Shown one piece after another: positions 27,920 through 37,004 of a stretch of DNA of 64,000 nt. Numbering within the stretch: position 1 is the first letter of the stretch; each line of letters begins with the position of its first letter. The notes beneath the pieces were generated by a model. That model had not been told where the DNA came from and did not search any database. It saw only the letters and a program-made list of their open reading frames with translations. Source of the stretch: Clostridium saccharobutylicum DSM 13864 (GTDB lineage: Bacteria > Bacillota > Clostridia > Clostridiales > Clostridiaceae); contig NC_022571.1 in assembly GCF_000473995.1 (NCBI RefSeq), forward strand, positions 2,945,416-3,009,415, given 5' to 3'. Position numbers and translations under genes: made by a program.

Positions 27920-28411
27920 TTATTTCCTTGCACAGTTAGTGGCTTGTCCTGTCAATATTTCTAAACCATGTTTAAGTTCAGTTATAATATATTCTAGACA
28001 TTCTGTCACTGCCTTTGGACTTCCAGGTAAATTAATTATTAATGTGTTTTTACGTATTGTTGCTACAGCACGGCTTAGCATAGCTCTTTTAGTAAATTGC
28101 AAACTATATGCTCTCATAGCTTCTGGTATACCTGGAACACTTCTTTCTCCTATTTCCATAGTTGCTTCTGGCATACAATCTCTTGGTGAAAAACCTGTAC
28201 CTCCTGTTGTTAAAATAAGGTCTGCAATATGATTATCACAAACTCGTTTCATTTCAGCACTAAGCATATTTTGCTCATCTGGCAATAATATTGTATGTAC
28301 AACTTCAAATTCATTTTCTTCAACTATTTTTTTTATAACCGGACCACTTTTATCTTCTCTAATACCTGCATATCCACTGTCACTTGAAGTGATTATAGCT
28401 ACTTTGAACAT
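27920..28411 (-). CDS. mog: Molybdopterin adenylyltransferase / MogA-MoaB type
   Basis: A 163-residue MoCF-fold protein. Motifs LTTGGTGFSPRDCMPEAT and NLPGSPKAVTECL match MogA/MoaB, which adenylates molybdopterin before Mo insertion by MoeA. TAGGAGATGA precedes the ATG. The start lies inside the end of the MOSC gene (13-base overlap), so it is the last gene of the moaA-side operon. Confidence 0.9.
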   Translation of the reverse strand: MFKVAIITSSDSGYAGIREDKSGPVIKKIVEENEFEVVHTILLPDEQNMLSAEMKRVCDNHIADLILTTGGTGFSPRDCMPEATMEIGERSVPGIPEAMRAYSLQFTKRAMLSRAVATIRKNTLIINLPGSPKAVTECLEYIITELKHGLEILTGQATNCARK

Positions 28412-28830
28412 ACTAGATCATCTCCTACTTTAATTTTTCCACCATGTATTACTCTTGCAAAGACTCCTTCTCTAGGCATAATACAATCTCCAACTCTCTT
28501 ATATATTTCACAATGCGCATGACACTCTTTACCAACTTGAGTGAGCTCTAAAACAACATCATTACATTTAAATATTGTTCCTATAGGTAAAGTTTTAAAA
28601 TCAATTCCTTCAACTAAGATATTTTCTCCAAAAGCTCCATCTTCCACATCTCCGCCTTTAGCATTAAAATCAAGTACTCTATTATAAGATAGTAGACTTA
28701 CTTGTCTATGCCAATTTCCGCCATGAGCATCATTTTCTAATCCAAATCCCTCAATAATATTACACTCACCTATATTTTTCTTTGCTGTTCCTCTCTTTTC
28801 ACTTATACAAATAGCAATAATTTTACCCAT
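28399..28830 (-). CDS. MOSC domain protein
   Basis: A 143-residue MOSC-domain protein, the fold found at the C terminus of Mo cofactor sulfurases. Visible features: GKIIAICISEKRGTAKKNIG, NDAHGGNWHRQVSLLS, the conserved region DGAFGENILVEG and the expected Cys in VGKECHAHCEIY. Stand-alone MOSC proteins in Mo cofactor operons may pass sulfur or cofactor to target enzymes. TAGGAG lies nine bases before the chosen ATG. Confidence 0.87.
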   Translation of the reverse strand: MGKIIAICISEKRGTAKKNIGECNIIEGFGLENDAHGGNWHRQVSLLSYNRVLDFNAKGGDVEDGAFGENILVEGIDFKTLPIGTIFKCNDVVLELTQVGKECHAHCEIYKRVGDCIMPREGVFARVIHGGKIKVGDDLVCSK

Positions 28831-28916
28831 TATACATTCTCCTAACTTTATGTAAATTACATCTTTAAAATTCAAATAGACATAGTCAAAAATATTATTA
28901 ACCGTATTAAAATTTA

Positions 28917-29900
28917 TCAGCCACCTATTTCTGACATTATATGTTTTTCAAAATCTTCATGAGAATTGATTTCTAAAAATCTATTCTTTCGTGGTTTATT
29001 ATAAATTGTGGTTTTAATAGCATCTATTAATTCCTCTTGATTTTCTCCGTCACTTATCATTTTTTTCAAATTTATACCTTTATCATATTGTAAGCAAGTT
29101 TTTAAAAATCCTCTTGAAGTGAGACGAACTCTATTGCATTTATCACAAAACTTATGGCTAACCGCACTAATAAATCCTATTTTTCCTTCAAAATCTTCTA
29201 AACTATAATAATGGCTTGGACCATTGCCTAATGATTTATTAAATGGAGTAAGCTCTCCAAATTCTTCTTCAATAATTTCTTTTATTTCATCTTCACCTAA
29301 GCCATTCATTTTTTTTCCAAGTCCAATAGGCATAAGCTCAATAAATCTAACATTTAATTTTTTATTTTTTGCCATCTTCGTTATATCTAATATTTGCTTA
29401 CCATTTGTCCCGTCTATAGGTACACAATTTATTTTTACAGTGAGATTCTTGTATTCTAAAGCTTTATTTATTCCTCTTATTACACTACTTACATTTCCAA
29501 TACGAGTAATATATTTATATGTACTTTCATCTAATGCATCAATGCTCACATTAACTGCATCTAATCCTGCTTTAACTAAAGAATCAATTTGTTCTTCTAA
29601 CAATATTCCATTTGTAGTTAAAGTAACATTATTAATTCCATTTATATTTTTTATTTTCTCAATAAGATATGCTAAATCGCTTCTTACTAACGGTTCTCCC
29701 CCTGTTATTTTTATTTTACTAATTCCAATCTTTGCAAAAGCTTCACATAAATGAATAATTTCTTCATATGATAATATTTCACTGTGGTTTACGCTCTTTA
29801 TTCCATCTTCTGGCATACAATAAATACATCTTAAATTACATCTATCAGTAACTGAAATTCTTATGTAATCAATCTTCCTATTATAAATGTCAATCATCAT
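28917..29900 (-). CDS. moaA: GTP 3',8-cyclase (radical SAM)
   Basis: MoaA, 327 residues, the first step of molybdopterin synthesis together with MoaC. The radical SAM cluster motif is CNLRCIYC (near residue 21), the SAM motif is KITGGEPLVR, the C-terminal cluster motif is CDKCNRVRL ... KTCLQ, and the protein ends in the catalytic Gly-Gly tail (SEIGG). GGAGGTG precedes ATGATG. It overlaps the mobB stop by four bases. Confidence 0.94.
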   Translation of the reverse strand: MMIDIYNRKIDYIRISVTDRCNLRCIYCMPEDGIKSVNHSEILSYEEIIHLCEAFAKIGISKIKITGGEPLVRSDLAYLIEKIKNINGINNVTLTTNGILLEEQIDSLVKAGLDAVNVSIDALDESTYKYITRIGNVSSVIRGINKALEYKNLTVKINCVPIDGTNGKQILDITKMAKNKKLNVRFIELMPIGLGKKMNGLGEDEIKEIIEEEFGELTPFNKSLGNGPSHYYSLEDFEGKIGFISAVSHKFCDKCNRVRLTSRGFLKTCLQYDKGINLKKMISDGENQEELIDAIKTTIYNKPRKNRFLEINSHEDFEKHIMSEIGG

Positions 29901-30403
29901 TGCACCTCCTTACACTCATTAAGTAATACTTCTATAATTTCCCCAATATTATTTATATTAATAGTTTTTATACCCTCAAACTTACATTCTAAATCAGTAA
30001 CTATTGCAATCAAACTTTCCTTTTTACCGATATAATCTTTTGATATCCCTTTTCTTACAACTTCTATTTTAGGATAATCAGAATATTTAAACCCCTCCAG
30101 TAAAATAATATCTGCCTCTGGAAAATAATTAAATAATTCATTTTCAGAAATTTGATTTTGTTCCTTTACTATCATAAATTTAGTTTTTGAAAAAATAGCA
30201 CTTCCATATGCTCCTGCTTCTTTGTGTTTATATGAATCCGTTCCCTCTATATCACTTTGAAAATCATGTCCATCATGTTTAATCGTAGCAACTTTATAGC
30301 CTAAATCTATCAATCTTGGTATTAATTTTGTTATAAGAGTTGTCTTTCCTGAATTTTTAATACCGCTTACTGCAATTAACATAGGCTTTTTATTATTTTT
30401 CAT
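29897..30403 (-). CDS. mobB: Molybdopterin-guanine dinucleotide synthesis protein B
   Basis: MobB, 168 residues, a small P-loop GTPase: Walker [16 protein letters not shown], then [20 protein letters not shown] and [17 protein letters not shown]. It assists MobA in making the MGD form of the cofactor used by the nitrate reductase in this locus. It overlaps both neighbours (moaC by 11 bases, moaA by 4), so the three are one translational unit. Confidence 0.92.
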   Translation of the reverse strand: MKNNKKPMLIAVSGIKNSGKTTLITKLIPRLIDLGYKVATIKHDGHDFQSDIEGTDSYKHKEAGAYGSAIFSKTKFMIVKEQNQISENELFNYFPEADIILLEGFKYSDYPKIEVVRKGISKDYIGKKESLIAIVTDLECKFEGIKTININNIGEIIEVLLNECKEVQ

Positions 30404-30875
30404 TTATGAATTCTCCACTTTTTCCACCTGTTTTCCTTGTCAAATGAACTTCAGAAATCTCCATAGTTTTATCTATTGCCTTACACATATCATAAATCGT
30501 TAGAAGTGTTACATTAACTCCTGTTAAAGCTTCCATTTCCACACCTGTCTTACCTTCTACTTTAACAGTACAAATAGCCTCTATATAATTTTCTTCTTCA
30601 TTTATTTTAAAGTCTACGCTGCATTTACTAATCATTAATGGATGACACATTGGAATTAACTCTGAGGTTCTTTTTACTCCCATTATTCCAGCAACTCTAG
30701 CTACTCCAAGTACATCTCCTTTTTTAACAGTTTGATTTAAAATTGCTTCCATGACATTTTCATTCACAAAAATTTTTCCACTTGCAATCGCTGTTCTTGA
30801 TGTTATGTTTTTTTCCGAAACATCAACCATAACGGCATTTCCATTGCAATCAAAATGATTAAACTTATTTTCCAT
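30393..30875 (-). CDS. moaC: Cyclic pyranopterin monophosphate synthase
   Basis: MoaC, 160 residues. Family stretches: [63 protein letters not shown] and a C-terminal KTGGKSG. It converts the MoaA product into cyclic pyranopterin monophosphate. AAGGATG precedes the ATG. A repeat element lies in the 181 bases between it and moeA. Confidence 0.94.
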   Translation of the reverse strand: MENKFNHFDCNGNAVMVDVSEKNITSRTAIASGKIFVNENVMEAILNQTVKKGDVLGVARVAGIMGVKRTSELIPMCHPLMISKCSVDFKINEEENYIEAICTVKVEGKTGVEMEALTGVNVTLLTIYDMCKAIDKTMEISEVHLTRKTGGKSGEFINEK

Positions 30876-30945
30876 ATATTACACATCCTTAAAATTCACT
30901 TTTTCATTTTAAAATATACTTTTATGTTTTAAATAAACACCTAAA

Positions 30946-31042
30946 TAAGACATATAAAAATAAATAACAAGGCCTAATTTGCCATAGATATTTTTCATTG
31001 GACAAAAAGATAAATAGAATTGCTATTTTTGAACATATCTAA
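30946..31042. repeat. Dispersed inverted-repeat element (copy C)
   Basis: 97 bp. The left end TAAGACATATAAAAATAAAT plus AACAAGG and the right end, read on the other strand, TTAGATATGTTCAAAAATAG, are imperfect inverted repeats of the family defined by copy B. Internal TTGCCATAGATATTTTTCAT is shared with copy B. It lies inside the moeA-moaC gap. Confidence 0.6.
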
Positions 31043-31056
31043 TATGTACAGTTTCT

Positions 31057-32262
31057 TTACAATAAAATAACTTCTACTTTATCACCTTTATTTAATTTTA
31101 GTGTTCCCTCACTCACATCTATTAAACAATTACATCCAACCATAGATGCAAGCATTCCTGAAGAATGTTTATTTTCAACAAATCTAACTTTTCCATCATT
31201 AAAATAAGCTCTTATAAATCTTCTTCTAACACTTGGTTTATTAAATTCATCTTCCATAATTCCTATGACTTTTTTAGTATACAAATTTTTATTTTGTGTT
31301 ATTTTACCCAATATAGGTCTTGCTAGAAGTTCAAATGTTGTTAGTGCTGCAAAAGGATTACCCGATAAAGATAATATTGGCTTATTCTTATATAACGAAT
31401 ACATTGCTGGAGTTCCAGGCTTTAAATTAACTTTCCAAAACAATCTTTTAGCTCCTATTAAAGGCAATGCATCATGCAAAATGTCTTTTTGTCCCACCGA
31501 TACTCCGCCTGTGGTAATTATAAGATCTACGTTGTCAACAATTTCACAAATCCTTTTACTAACCTTTTCACCAGAATCTCCAATTATTTCATAAATAATT
31601 GGCTTTAATCCAAACTCATTTAATCTAGAATATAACAAGTGTAAATTGCTATCATATATTTTACCTTCTTTTAATGATTCTCCTGGAATTCCAACCTCAT
31701 CTCCAGTAACAAGTAAAGCAATTCTAGGTTTAGATTTTACTTTAATCTTTGTAATTCCCATACTTGAAAGGATACCAATATGAACATAAGTAATTAGTTC
31801 ACCTTTTTTTATTAATAAATCTTCCTCTTTTATATCTTCACCCGCGAAACAATAATTATCATACTCAGAAAGTTCTTTATAAATCTCAACTTTATCTTCT
31901 CCATAATTGGTTTGTTCCTGCCTTATTACACAATTAGCACCTTTAGGCATTTTAGCACCTGTCATAATCCTTATTGCTTCACCTTTTTTAATAGTTCTTT
32001 TACTATCTCCACCTGCATATATAACATCTACAACAGTTAATGTTTTAATGTTTTCTTTGCTTGCTCCCTTCGTATCATCTGCTATAAGTGCATATCCATC
32101 AAGAGGTGAACGATCAAATGGAGGATTATTCATAGGCGCATAAATATCTTCTCCACTTATTCTTCCACAAGCATCTATTAACTCAATTTCATCAAAATCT
32201 GTAGTTTCTTCTATACTTTGAGTCATTAGCTCAATAGCTTCTTCTAATTCTACATTAAGCAC
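31057..32262 (-). CDS. moeA: Molybdopterin molybdenumtransferase
   Basis: MoeA, 401 residues, inserts molybdate into adenylated molybdopterin. Features: APMNNPPFDRSPLDGYALIA, RIMTGAKMPKGANCVIRQE, ALLVTGDEV, VDLIITTGGVSVGQKD and LSLSGNPFAALTTFELL. The start is GTG after AAAGGGG. It begins three bases after the MoeA-like paralogue, so the two are cotranslated. Only one MoeA of this type is expected, so the neighbouring paralogue probably has a different substrate. Confidence 0.93.
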   Translation of the reverse strand: MLNVELEEAIELMTQSIEETTDFDEIELIDACGRISGEDIYAPMNNPPFDRSPLDGYALIADDTKGASKENIKTLTVVDVIYAGGDSKRTIKKGEAIRIMTGAKMPKGANCVIRQEQTNYGEDKVEIYKELSEYDNYCFAGEDIKEEDLLIKKGELITYVHIGILSSMGITKIKVKSKPRIALLVTGDEVGIPGESLKEGKIYDSNLHLLYSRLNEFGLKPIIYEIIGDSGEKVSKRICEIVDNVDLIITTGGVSVGQKDILHDALPLIGAKRLFWKVNLKPGTPAMYSLYKNKPILSLSGNPFAALTTFELLARPILGKITQNKNLYTKKVIGIMEDEFNKPSVRRRFIRAYFNDGKVRFVENKHSSGMLASMVGCNCLIDVSEGTLKLNKGDKVEVILL

Positions 32263-32265
32263 AAT

Positions 32266-33291
32266 CTATACCCCTTTTCCAAATCCACAGTTTGGATATT
32301 TACAAGGGGTGCAACCTAAGCATAACCCTCCATGACCCATCTTTGAAATATCCTTCTTTGTAATCTTAACTCCAGCTGCTACTCTTGGTAATACTAAATC
32401 AAATATAGTTGCTTTTGCATACATAACACAACCTGGTAATCCCATAATAGGTGTTTCATCTTCAAAATATCCTAATAAGAACATAGCTCCTGGTAAAACT
32501 GGTGCACCATATGATATAATTTTCGCCCCACTCTTTCTAATTGAACTAGGAGTCAAATCATCTGGATCAACACTCATTCCTCCTGTGCAAATAATAAGAT
32601 CTGCACCATCATTCTTTAATTCAGTGATAGCATTTACAATCATGTCACTCTCATCATTTACTATTTTATGGCCACAAACACTAATGTTATATTCATTAAG
32701 TTTGTTTATAACAACTGGTGTAAATGTATCTTTAATTATTCCTTTATAAACTTCACTTCCTGTAGTAACTATTCCAGCTTTCATATTCTTATATGGTAAT
32801 AATTCCATAAGCGGATTATTGCCTGCAATTTCTTGCGCTTTCTTTAATTTTTCTTCTTCAACAACAAGTGGTATAACTCTTGTTCCTGCAAGTTTATCAC
32901 CTTTTTTAACTGGATAATTAGTGTGCCTTGTAGCTATCATAATTTCTTCCATTTCATTAATCTTATCTAATCTATCAACATCAACTCTAAATAAACCATC
33001 TATATCTGCAATTACTTCAACTTTACCTTCTTTAACTTCTGAGGGCTTAAGATTTTCATTTTTACAGATATCATATAAAATCTCTGCCGCCTCATTTTCA
33101 TGGAGCATTCCTTCTTCTTTCTCCCAAACATAAAGGTGCTCTTTTCCAATTGATAATAATACAGGAATATCTTCTTCTCTAACTATATGTCCCTTTTTAA
33201 AAGCTCTATCTTTTACTACATCTTTTACAATTCTAGTAATATCATGACATATTACATGTCCTACTGCATCAACTGTAGCTATTTTTTTCAT
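32266..33291 (-). CDS. Molybdopterin-binding MoeA-like paralogue with Cys-rich tail
   Basis: A 341-residue protein with a C-terminal MoCF-type molybdopterin-binding domain (AGIVTTGSEVYKG, ADLIICTGGMSVDPDDLTPS, GLPGCVMYAKATIFDLVLPR) but without the full MoeA N-terminal domains. The tail GGLCLGCTPCKYPNCGFGKG has four cysteines that could hold a metal. Such proteins occur with moeA in clostridia; the exact step is unknown. TAGGAG lies nine bases before the chosen ATG; the longer frame upstream is not supported. A terminator and a riboswitch candidate lie upstream. Confidence 0.8.
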   Translation of the reverse strand: MKKIATVDAVGHVICHDITRIVKDVVKDRAFKKGHIVREEDIPVLLSIGKEHLYVWEKEEGMLHENEAAEILYDICKNENLKPSEVKEGKVEVIADIDGLFRVDVDRLDKINEMEEIMIATRHTNYPVKKGDKLAGTRVIPLVVEEEKLKKAQEIAGNNPLMELLPYKNMKAGIVTTGSEVYKGIIKDTFTPVVINKLNEYNISVCGHKIVNDESDMIVNAITELKNDGADLIICTGGMSVDPDDLTPSSIRKSGAKIISYGAPVLPGAMFLLGYFEDETPIMGLPGCVMYAKATIFDLVLPRVAAGVKITKKDISKMGHGGLCLGCTPCKYPNCGFGKGV

Positions 33292-33392
33292 AATTATGCT
33301 CCTATCTTTAAAATAAAATTTTTTCAAACAAAAATAGTTATTGTTATTTTTCAATCACTTAAAAATTTTGATTTATCATTAATTCTAATCTA

Positions 33393-33440
33393 TAAAAAAA
33401 CTGTATTATTCCACCATATAAAAAGGCGCGAACAATACAG
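33393..33440 (-). terminator. Intrinsic terminator in leader of the moeA-like operon
   Basis: On the minus strand, CTGTATT ... AATACAG (with further pairing GTTC/GAAT) is followed by TTTTTTT. It lies about 100 bases upstream of the MoeA-like start and downstream of the riboswitch candidate. It could be a regulated terminator or the end of the mobA transcript. Confidence 0.7.
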
Positions 33441-33505
33441 CTATATACTCAAAAGTAATATGCTCTAAATTCACTCATTATTTACTGAAGGATAAAGTAA
33501 TCCTT

Positions 33506-33594
33506 TAAAGACACATAAAAAAATAACAAATCCAATCTGTCATAAATATTTTTTCTTAAATAATTAGGTAGATTGGCTTTTTGATTGTGCCTAA
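33506..33594. repeat. Dispersed inverted-repeat element (copy D)
   Basis: 89 bp. Left end TAAAGACACATAAAAAAATA then ACAAATCCAATCT; right end on the other strand TTAGGCACAATCAAAAAGCC then AATCTACC. It has the same terminal pattern as copies B and C. It separates the riboswitch candidate from the downstream terminator and gene. Confidence 0.6.
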
Positions 33595-33601
33595 GTAAAT
33601 A

Positions 33602-33738
33602 ACTCTCCTTTTCAAATACGGAAGGTCAAATGGTTTCCCAAGTAACCCTGAAAGTGATTAATCATATAATTTTTCACTTTGGCGCAATATCATAGATTTA
33701 AGCATATGCCTTATTCCTTAGATATTTTTGCACGGAGA
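33602..33738 (-). promoter_or_regulatory. Candidate Moco/Tuco-type riboswitch
   Basis: A structured leader on the minus strand between mobA and the MoeA-like gene. UCUCC at its 5' end pairs with GGAGA at its 3' end (closing stem). Inside are AUAUC/GAUAU, the hairpin AAAGUGA ... UCACUUU, and a conserved-looking single-stranded stretch CAGGGUUACUUGGGAAACC followed by UGACCUUCCG. GC content is well above the surroundings. Position inside a Mo cofactor gene cluster suggests the molybdenum/tungsten cofactor motif. I recall the general layout of that family but not its exact consensus, so the identity needs a covariance search. Confidence 0.55.
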
Positions 33739-33747
33739 TTATTTAAT

Positions 33748-34326
33748 TTATTTTTTTATTTCTAGCTTGTTATATTCTTCTAAATTATTTATATTATCTA
33801 AAATGTCCTTATTAAACTTAGTATCAGACAAACAAATAATTTTAGATTTAGCTCTCTTTATTAAGTTTAAAAGCTTGTAGTCTTTTTGCTTTATCATATC
33901 TTCGATTATATAAATTATATCTTTAGAATAGATTCCTCCCAATGGATAAATTCTTCCGTCTTCATCTTGGGTTACTACACATTGAGCATCTTCTATAATA
34001 GAATTACACATAAATTGTACAAATTCTTTTGTAATCTTAGGCATATCACACGCAGTTACAAAAATATATTTTTCATCAATTGCTTTTAATGCTGAATATA
34101 TTCCACCGATTGGACCAATATCCTTACATATATCTTTTAATAAAATAAAGTTTAAATTTTTATATTTCTCTTTATCATCTACCGATATATAAATATTATG
34201 AAATTCTGTTAATTGATCAGTTATCTTTTCAATAAAGCTCTTATTCTCAAATTTAAGAAAAGCTTTATTATTTCCATTCATTCTTCTGCTTTTCCCACCA
34301 ACTAGGACTAATGCACTAATTTCCAT
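33748..34326 (-). CDS. mobA: Molybdenum cofactor guanylyltransferase
   Basis: MobA, 192 residues, attaches GMP to molybdopterin, forming the MGD cofactor. The N terminus ALVLVGGKSRRMNGNNKAFL is the nucleotide-binding signature, with KDICKDIGPIGGIYSALKAI and VTACDMPKI following. AAAGGATG precedes the ATG. It is 12 bases downstream of the channel gene, at the end of the nitrate reductase operon, which fits because the NarA enzyme needs MGD. Confidence 0.92.
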   Translation of the reverse strand: MEISALVLVGGKSRRMNGNNKAFLKFENKSFIEKITDQLTEFHNIYISVDDKEKYKNLNFILLKDICKDIGPIGGIYSALKAIDEKYIFVTACDMPKITKEFVQFMCNSIIEDAQCVVTQDEDGRIYPLGGIYSKDIIYIIEDMIKQKDYKLLNLIKRAKSKIICLSDTKFNKDILDNINNLEEYNKLEIKK

Positions 34327-34338
34327 AAAATCATCCTT

Positions 34339-35292
34339 TTATTTTTTACAACTGCAATTACCAAATAACATCTTTAAGAAATTATAAAGTATAAATCCAA
34401 AAATAGCTGTAGTTATATAAATTTGTATACCGCATATTTCCTTTACTATACCTCCAACAACTGGATAGCCTTCTGTAGTTAAGAATGCTGACATTTTAGT
34501 TGATGCAACTATTCCTATAGCCATTGGGAATGTAAGTCCTGCAAATGCTGGTGTAAATGAGTAAGAAAAAAACTTTGGTATCTTATAAAGTACAAATATC
34601 ACTGCTAATATTACAGCTGTATATAATCCATATAATAAAATTAAATTTGGTTCCTTAATGTAGTTTAAATAACCAACTACACATAAGCTTGATGGTGCAA
34701 TTAAAATTGCTTTAGTATGATACATTCCATCCTTAACTGGTGTGGTTATTAATCTGTATATCATAAATGGAATTATAAATACAAATATACAAATACCATA
34801 GTATACAATTATCTTTCCAATTATTGGTTCATTCATAACTCCACCAATAGCTGTTGACACCATTATACCATTATAAGTTACAAACCAGCTAGGAACAAAA
34901 GTATCTTTATTTACACCTTTAATTACATTTCTATATGTGAAAACCAAAATGTGTATTGCATGTATGCAAATCCCTATAAACCACATGCCTTTTCCAAGCA
35001 AAGGATTAAAGTCAAAATAATAACTTCCTAAAATCATTGTAAGCATTGTAAATCCTGAATAAATACTAGCATATATAGTATTAGAATATTCTTTCTTAAA
35101 TGTATCAAAATAAAAAATAATTTTTACTATGTAAGTTATTAAAATAATAGTTACCATCCACATAGTAATATGTCTTATGAAAGTATATCCTAAAGTTAAA
35201 TATATGTTAGAAAGTGTTGCAAGACCTACCATGGTTTGAAGAATTGGAACTGGTAAATTCTCTAATCGTTGAAAAAGCGATTTTTTCTTCAT
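34339..35292 (-). CDS. SLAC1/TehA-type (TDT family) anion channel or transporter
   Basis: A 317-residue protein with ten hydrophobic segments, of the tellurite-resistance/dicarboxylate transporter family. Typical stretches: PVPILQTMVGLATLSNIYLT, GKGMWFIGICIHAIHILVF and SYSFTPAFAGLTFPMAIGI. Relatives include the TehA and SLAC1 anion channels. Because it is inside the nitrate reductase operon (18 bases after narC, 12 before mobA), nitrate or nitrite flux is a reasonable guess. It ends in NCSCKK. Not proven. Confidence 0.78.
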   Translation of the reverse strand: MKKKSLFQRLENLPVPILQTMVGLATLSNIYLTLGYTFIRHITMWMVTIILITYIVKIIFYFDTFKKEYSNTIYASIYSGFTMLTMILGSYYFDFNPLLGKGMWFIGICIHAIHILVFTYRNVIKGVNKDTFVPSWFVTYNGIMVSTAIGGVMNEPIIGKIIVYYGICIFVFIIPFMIYRLITTPVKDGMYHTKAILIAPSSLCVVGYLNYIKEPNLILLYGLYTAVILAVIFVLYKIPKFFSYSFTPAFAGLTFPMAIGIVASTKMSAFLTTEGYPVVGGIVKEICGIQIYITTAIFGFILYNFLKMLFGNCSCKK

Positions 35293-35310
35293 ATGTAAGT
35301 GCCTCTTCTT

Positions 35311-36537
35311 CTAATACGTAAATTCAAAATTTTCTTGAATATTAAAAAAGTCTGAGTAATCAATTTTAAATATTGATTTCTTAACCTTTGATATATCTAT
35401 TTGTGCTCTAATAAGTTGAGTTAAAACTCCAGCATAAGATAAATCTCCTTGAAGAATAGCTCCGTAAATCTTACCATCCTTATGTATTATCTTTTTATAA
35501 TTTCCATTATCATCACTTTCTATTTCAACCATATAAGTTTCATCTAAAGGTTCATTAATTCCAAGAGACATTGTAGGAATTTCTAAAAAGTTCATTGTTG
35601 ATTTACTTGCAAAAAAGTCTGTCATTTCACTTTTTACTCCACACATATTATTTGCAGCAATAATTCCTTCTTTAACAGCTGTTGGCCAAATAGGATTTCT
35701 TCCTGTAACATCACCAGCACCATAGATATAATCACAATTTGTTTGTCCACCTTCATCAATAATAAGTCCAAACTTATCCGTTTCAATTCCTGAACCTTCT
35801 AAAAAACTTACATTAGCACGAACACCAGCTGCAACTATTAATAAATCACAAGGAATTTTTTCTCCACTGCTTAATAATATTTCTGTTATTTTACCAGTTT
35901 CATCAACAATCAGTTCTTTAATTCCCTTTTCATAATATTGCTTAACACCTTTGCTTTCAAAACCTTTCTCATAAGCTGAAGCTGCTTTTTTATCAAGCTG
36001 AATTGAAAGCATATGGTCCTTCATCTCAACAAGAGCTACACTTTTACCTGTATGAGTTAATCCTGAAATAACATCTATCCCTACAAGTCCTGCTCCCATA
36101 ACTACAATATTATCACAAGTTTTTGACATTTCCATTATTTTTTCACAATCATCAAAATTACGGAAACCAATAGCATTTGGTGCTTCTTTTAAATTTGGTA
36201 TAGGTGGAAAGAATGTATTAGATCCTGTTGCTATAAGCAGCTTATCAAACTCAATTTCTTCTCCATTAGAAACTATAACTTTCTTTGTTCTCACATCAAC
36301 TTTAGTAGCTTCAACGCCTTTAAGCCACTTTATATTATTTTTATTTATAAAATCATCCTCAACAAATTTAAGTTTTTTTATGTCGCGAATTCCTTCCATG
36401 TAGTGATGAAGTATACATCTAGAATAAATTTTATCATCTTTTGATATTAATGTAATTTCAGCATCTTTATCTAAGCTTCTAAGCTGCCTTACTCCATTAA
36501 TTCCTGATGCCGAAGCACCTAATACAACATATTTCAT
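35311..36537 (-). CDS. narC: NAD(P)H:acceptor FAD oxidoreductase (NarC-type)
   Basis: A 408-residue pyridine nucleotide-disulfide oxidoreductase-type flavoprotein resembling the flavin part of NirB and NADH-rubredoxin reductases. FAD fold VVLGASASGINGVRQLRSLD, NAD fold NIVVMGAGLVGIDVISGL and the second FAD motif YIYGAGDVTGRNPIWPTAVK are intact. Together with narA and narB it matches the three-gene nitrate reductase set described for C. perfringens, where it would pass electrons from NAD(P)H to the FeS subunit. CAGGGG precedes the ATG. Confidence 0.82.
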   Translation of the reverse strand: MKYVVLGASASGINGVRQLRSLDKDAEITLISKDDKIYSRCILHHYMEGIRDIKKLKFVEDDFINKNNIKWLKGVEATKVDVRTKKVIVSNGEEIEFDKLLIATGSNTFFPPIPNLKEAPNAIGFRNFDDCEKIMEMSKTCDNIVVMGAGLVGIDVISGLTHTGKSVALVEMKDHMLSIQLDKKAASAYEKGFESKGVKQYYEKGIKELIVDETGKITEILLSSGEKIPCDLLIVAAGVRANVSFLEGSGIETDKFGLIIDEGGQTNCDYIYGAGDVTGRNPIWPTAVKEGIIAANNMCGVKSEMTDFFASKSTMNFLEIPTMSLGINEPLDETYMVEIESDDNGNYKKIIHKDGKIYGAILQGDLSYAGVLTQLIRAQIDISKVKKSIFKIDYSDFFNIQENFEFTY

Positions 36538-36585
36538 AAGATTATCCCCCTGTATTCCTTGTTAGTACGTAAAGATTATTAATCT

Positions 36586-37002
36586 TTATGCCTCCTCTAA
36601 AGTTATTGCACCCATTGGACACTTTTCTACACACATAGGATTTGGTTCATTATTTTCGCTGCGATGAGTGCACATATTACATTTCATGATTTCTTTATGC
36701 TCAATTCTATCACTTTTTAGCACTCCGTATGGACATGCCATTATACACATGTAACAGCTTGCACAACGTTCTTTATTATATTCAACATAACCAGTTTCTT
36801 TATTTTCAGACATAGCTCCTGTCATGCATGTATATACACATTCTGGTTTATCGCAATGACGACAAAAAATTGGTGCTGCCTTTGTTTTACTATCGATTGT
36901 TACACGATTTCTCGAATCACAGCTTTCATGACTAACAATACAAGCTGTAACACAAGTTAAACATCCAATACATTTATTTCTATCAATTTTTATTCTTTTC
37001 AT
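36586..37002 (-). CDS. narB: Four-cluster ferredoxin-type subunit (NarB-type)
   Basis: A 138-residue iron-sulfur protein with four [4Fe-4S] motifs typical of DMSO-reductase family electron-transfer subunits: CIGCLTCVTAC near residue 12, CRHCDKPECVYTC near 48, CASCYMCIMACPYG near 81 and CNMCTHRSENNEPNPMCVEKCP at the end. It relays electrons between the flavoprotein and the molybdenum subunit. TAGGAGG precedes the ATG. It starts two bases after narA. Confidence 0.87.
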   Translation of the reverse strand: MKRIKIDRNKCIGCLTCVTACIVSHESCDSRNRVTIDSKTKAAPIFCRHCDKPECVYTCMTGAMSENKETGYVEYNKERCASCYMCIMACPYGVLKSDRIEHKEIMKCNMCTHRSENNEPNPMCVEKCPMGAITLEEA

Positions 37003-37004
37003 AA

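Noticed and set aside
33187-33468. 93-residue plus-strand frame across the MoeA-like start
   Set aside because: Antisense to the start of a real gene and to the terminator hairpin; no start signals.
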